Shown: positions 62,666-64,000 of the stretch, in pieces
Numbering within the stretch: the stretch's first letter is position 1
How the letters are laid out: each line of letters starts with the position of its first letter
Made by a program: the position numbers and the translations under genes
Notes under the pieces: generated by a model
Told to the model about the DNA's origin: nothing
Seen by the model: the letters and a program-made list of their open reading frames with translations, nothing else
The model's database searches: none
Source of the DNA: Bacillota bacterium
GTDB taxonomy: Bacteria > Bacillota > UBA994 > UBA5500
Length of the DNA stretch: 64,000 nt
Direction of reading: 5' to 3'
Assembly (NCBI GenBank): GCA_029781045.1
Contig: JAKOXL010000024.1
Coordinates: 149,210 to 213,209, forward strand

Positions 62666-63697
62666 GTGAACAAAGTCAGTGCATTGGAAATAGCTCTTAA
62701 TCAGATTGAGAAGCAATTTGGCAAAGGTGCGGTCATGCGTTTGGGGGAGGAATCGACACGCTTAGTCCATGATGTTATTCCTACTGGTGCCTTAGCCCTT
62801 GATATCGCCTTAGGAGTGGGGGGGATTCCCCGTGGCCGCATAATCGAAGTCTTTGGTCCGGAATCATCTGGTAAAACAACTGTAACCTTACACATGATTG
62901 CAGAAGCGCAGAAGATGGGTGGAATTGCCGCTTTCATTGATGCAGAGCACGCTCTAGATCCCACCTATGCCCGTAACCTAGGGGTTTGTATCGAAGACCT
63001 GTTGGTTTCGCAACCCGATACGGGTGAGCAGGCATTAGAGATTACGGAGGCCCTGGTCAGAAGTGGTGCTGTGGATATCATTGTCGTTGACTCGGTGGCT
63101 GCTTTGGTGCCACGAGCCGAAATCGAAGGAGAGATGGGCGATTCTCATGTGGGTTTACAGGCTCGCTTGATGTCACAGGCCTTACGGAAACTGGCTGGCG
63201 CTATTAATCGTTCCCGGGCCGTGGTAGTCTTTATTAATCAGTTAAGAGAAAAAGTAGGAGTTATGTTTGGCAATCCGGAAGTCACCCCTGGTGGCCGTGC
63301 TCTTAAGTTCTATTCCTCGGTTCGCTTGGAGGTACGCCGAGTGGAAACCCTCAAGCAGGGGACAGAAATGGTGGGCAACCGCACTCGTGTCAAAGTAGTC
63401 AAGAATAAGGTGGCACCTCCCTTTAAACAGGCCGAGTTTGATCTCATGTACGGCGAAGGCATTTCCCGAGAAGGCAACATATTGGATATCGGCGTGGAAA
63501 CCGATATCATTGTCAAGAGTGGAGCTTGGTATTCTTATAACGGCGAACGCCTGGGGCAGGGCCGTGAGAATGCAAAGGCTGCTCTGAAAGCCAACCCGGA
63601 ACTGGCACAAGAAATAGAACAACGTATCCGGGAGAAGTTCCAATTGGGGCAGGCTATGGCCAAATCGGTGAGCGAGGATGAAGGAGACGCGGAGTAA
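62666..63697 (+). CDS. recA: RecA recombinase
   Basis: This 343-aa protein starts [27 protein letters not shown] and contains Walker [18 protein letters not shown] and [19 protein letters not shown] 62666 follows GGGGGGAAAG and begins the conserved sequence; the TTG/ATG frames from 62624 are upstream and overlap the promoter. It drives homologous recombination and LexA cleavage. The coding sequence is uninterrupted, unlike the intron-bearing recA genes of some Bacillus. Confidence 0.97.
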   Translation: MNKVSALEIALNQIEKQFGKGAVMRLGEESTRLVHDVIPTGALALDIALGVGGIPRGRIIEVFGPESSGKTTVTLHMIAEAQKMGGIAAFIDAEHALDPTYARNLGVCIEDLLVSQPDTGEQALEITEALVRSGAVDIIVVDSVAALVPRAEIEGEMGDSHVGLQARLMSQALRKLAGAINRSRAVVVFINQLREKVGVMFGNPEVTPGGRALKFYSSVRLEVRRVETLKQGTEMVGNRTRVKVVKNKVAPPFKQAEFDLMYGEGISREGNILDIGVETDIIVKSGAWYSYNGERLGQGRENAKAALKANPELAQEIEQRIREKFQLGQAMAKSVSEDEGDAE

Positions 63698-64000
63698 ACC
63701 CAAGAGTAGTGCCCGTTCCTATGCTTTATGGCTTTTAGGGAGGCAATCCTATACTGCGCAAAAACTGAAAGAACGCTTGCTCCGCCGTGGTTATGATGAA
63801 CTAGAGGCCAGTGACGCCATCAGTTATCTGTTGGAGATAGGGTATTTAGACGATGCTGCCTTTGCGGCTAACTTTGTGGCTAATCGTGTTTTAGCTGGAC
63901 ATGGTCCCCGGAAACTACGTTGGGAACTAAAGAGCCGTGGGGTTGCGACCGATTTAATAGATGAAGCTGTTGCTCTTGTGCCGCAGGAAACCCTGTTGGA
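63678..64000 (+). CDS. recX: RecX, RecA regulator (5' part, runs off the window)
   Basis: From ATG 63678 (overlapping the end of recA) the frame is open to base 64000. It encodes about 107 residues of a RecX-type three-helix-repeat protein: [47 protein letters not shown] and [14 protein letters not shown]. RecX modulates RecA filaments. The 3' end lies outside the window. Confidence 0.92.
   Translation, partial: MKETRSKPKSSARSYALWLLGRQSYTAQKLKERLLRRGYDELEASDAISYLLEIGYLDDAAFAANFVANRVLAGHGPRKLRWELKSRGVATDLIDEAVALVPQETLL

Overview
This 64 kb window comes from a motile, endospore-forming bacterium of the Firmicutes (Bacillota), probably on the Clostridia side. The gene order is that of the Bacillus/Clostridium fla-che operon running straight into rpsB-tsf-pyrH-frr. 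Dipicolinate synthase genes (dpaA/dpaB), a Spo0E-like protein, a SpoIIIE/FtsK translocase and the B. subtilis-type CheC/CheD pair point the same way. Every gene I can support lies on the + strand. I found no rRNA, tRNA, CRISPR array, insertion sequence or prophage. I cannot name the species.

Layout. (1) 1-25161 is the distal part of a flagellar and chemotaxis operon: fliJ (5' end outside the window), ylxF, fliK, flgD, a flg-operon protein, flgE, flbD, motA, motB, fliL, fliM, fliY, cheY, fliOPQR, flhB, flhA, flhF, flhG, a PilZ protein, cheB, cheA, cheW, cheC, cheD, sigD, a FapA-like protein, a small Gln-rich protein and a SwrB-like membrane protein. (2) 25217-33973 holds translation and envelope/isoprenoid genes: rpsB, tsf, pyrH, frr, a 66-aa ORF, uppS, cdsA, dxr, rseP, ispG and a family-2 glycosyltransferase. 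(3) 33996-44754 is the rimP-nusA-rnpM-ylxQ-infB-rbfA-nrnA-truB-ribF cluster, then two small unknown genes, rpsO and pnp. (4) 44815-52828 carries a degenerate polysaccharide deacetylase, an M16 protease, a Spo0E-like protein, a PRC-barrel protein, dpaA-dpaB, aspartokinase, dapA, tepA and ylzJ. This is a sporulation and diaminopimelate/dipicolinate block. (5) 52902-64000 carries uppP, spoIIIE/ftsK, a RodZ-like protein, rimO, pgsA, a membrane protein with an FtsH-like protease, cinA, recA and the start of recX.

Main discovery. cheY is interrupted after codon 15 by a 162-nt insert (8775-8936) with the hallmarks of a group I self-splicing intron. The upstream exon ends in U and the insert ends in G. 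An internal guide sequence pairs with the 5' exon (P1) and ends in the expected U-G wobble. An adjacent segment pairs with the 3' exon (P10). P3 and P7 pairings are present, with R- and S-like core sequences. Removing exactly these bases restores a perfect 120-aa CheY. The element is very small: P4-P6 looks reduced to one hairpin and there is no P9. It is therefore either an unusually minimal intron or a decayed one that breaks cheY. I know of no group I intron described in cheY.

Other points of note are a near-consensus LexA box upstream of recA, a perfect inverted repeat overlapping the -10 of the FtsH-like operon, a perfect 12-bp hairpin at the expected 5' end of the rimP-nusA transcript, a toxin-antitoxin-like small gene pair between ribF and rpsO, an FlhB with NPVH at its autocleavage site, and dpaAB-lysC-dapA without the usual asd.
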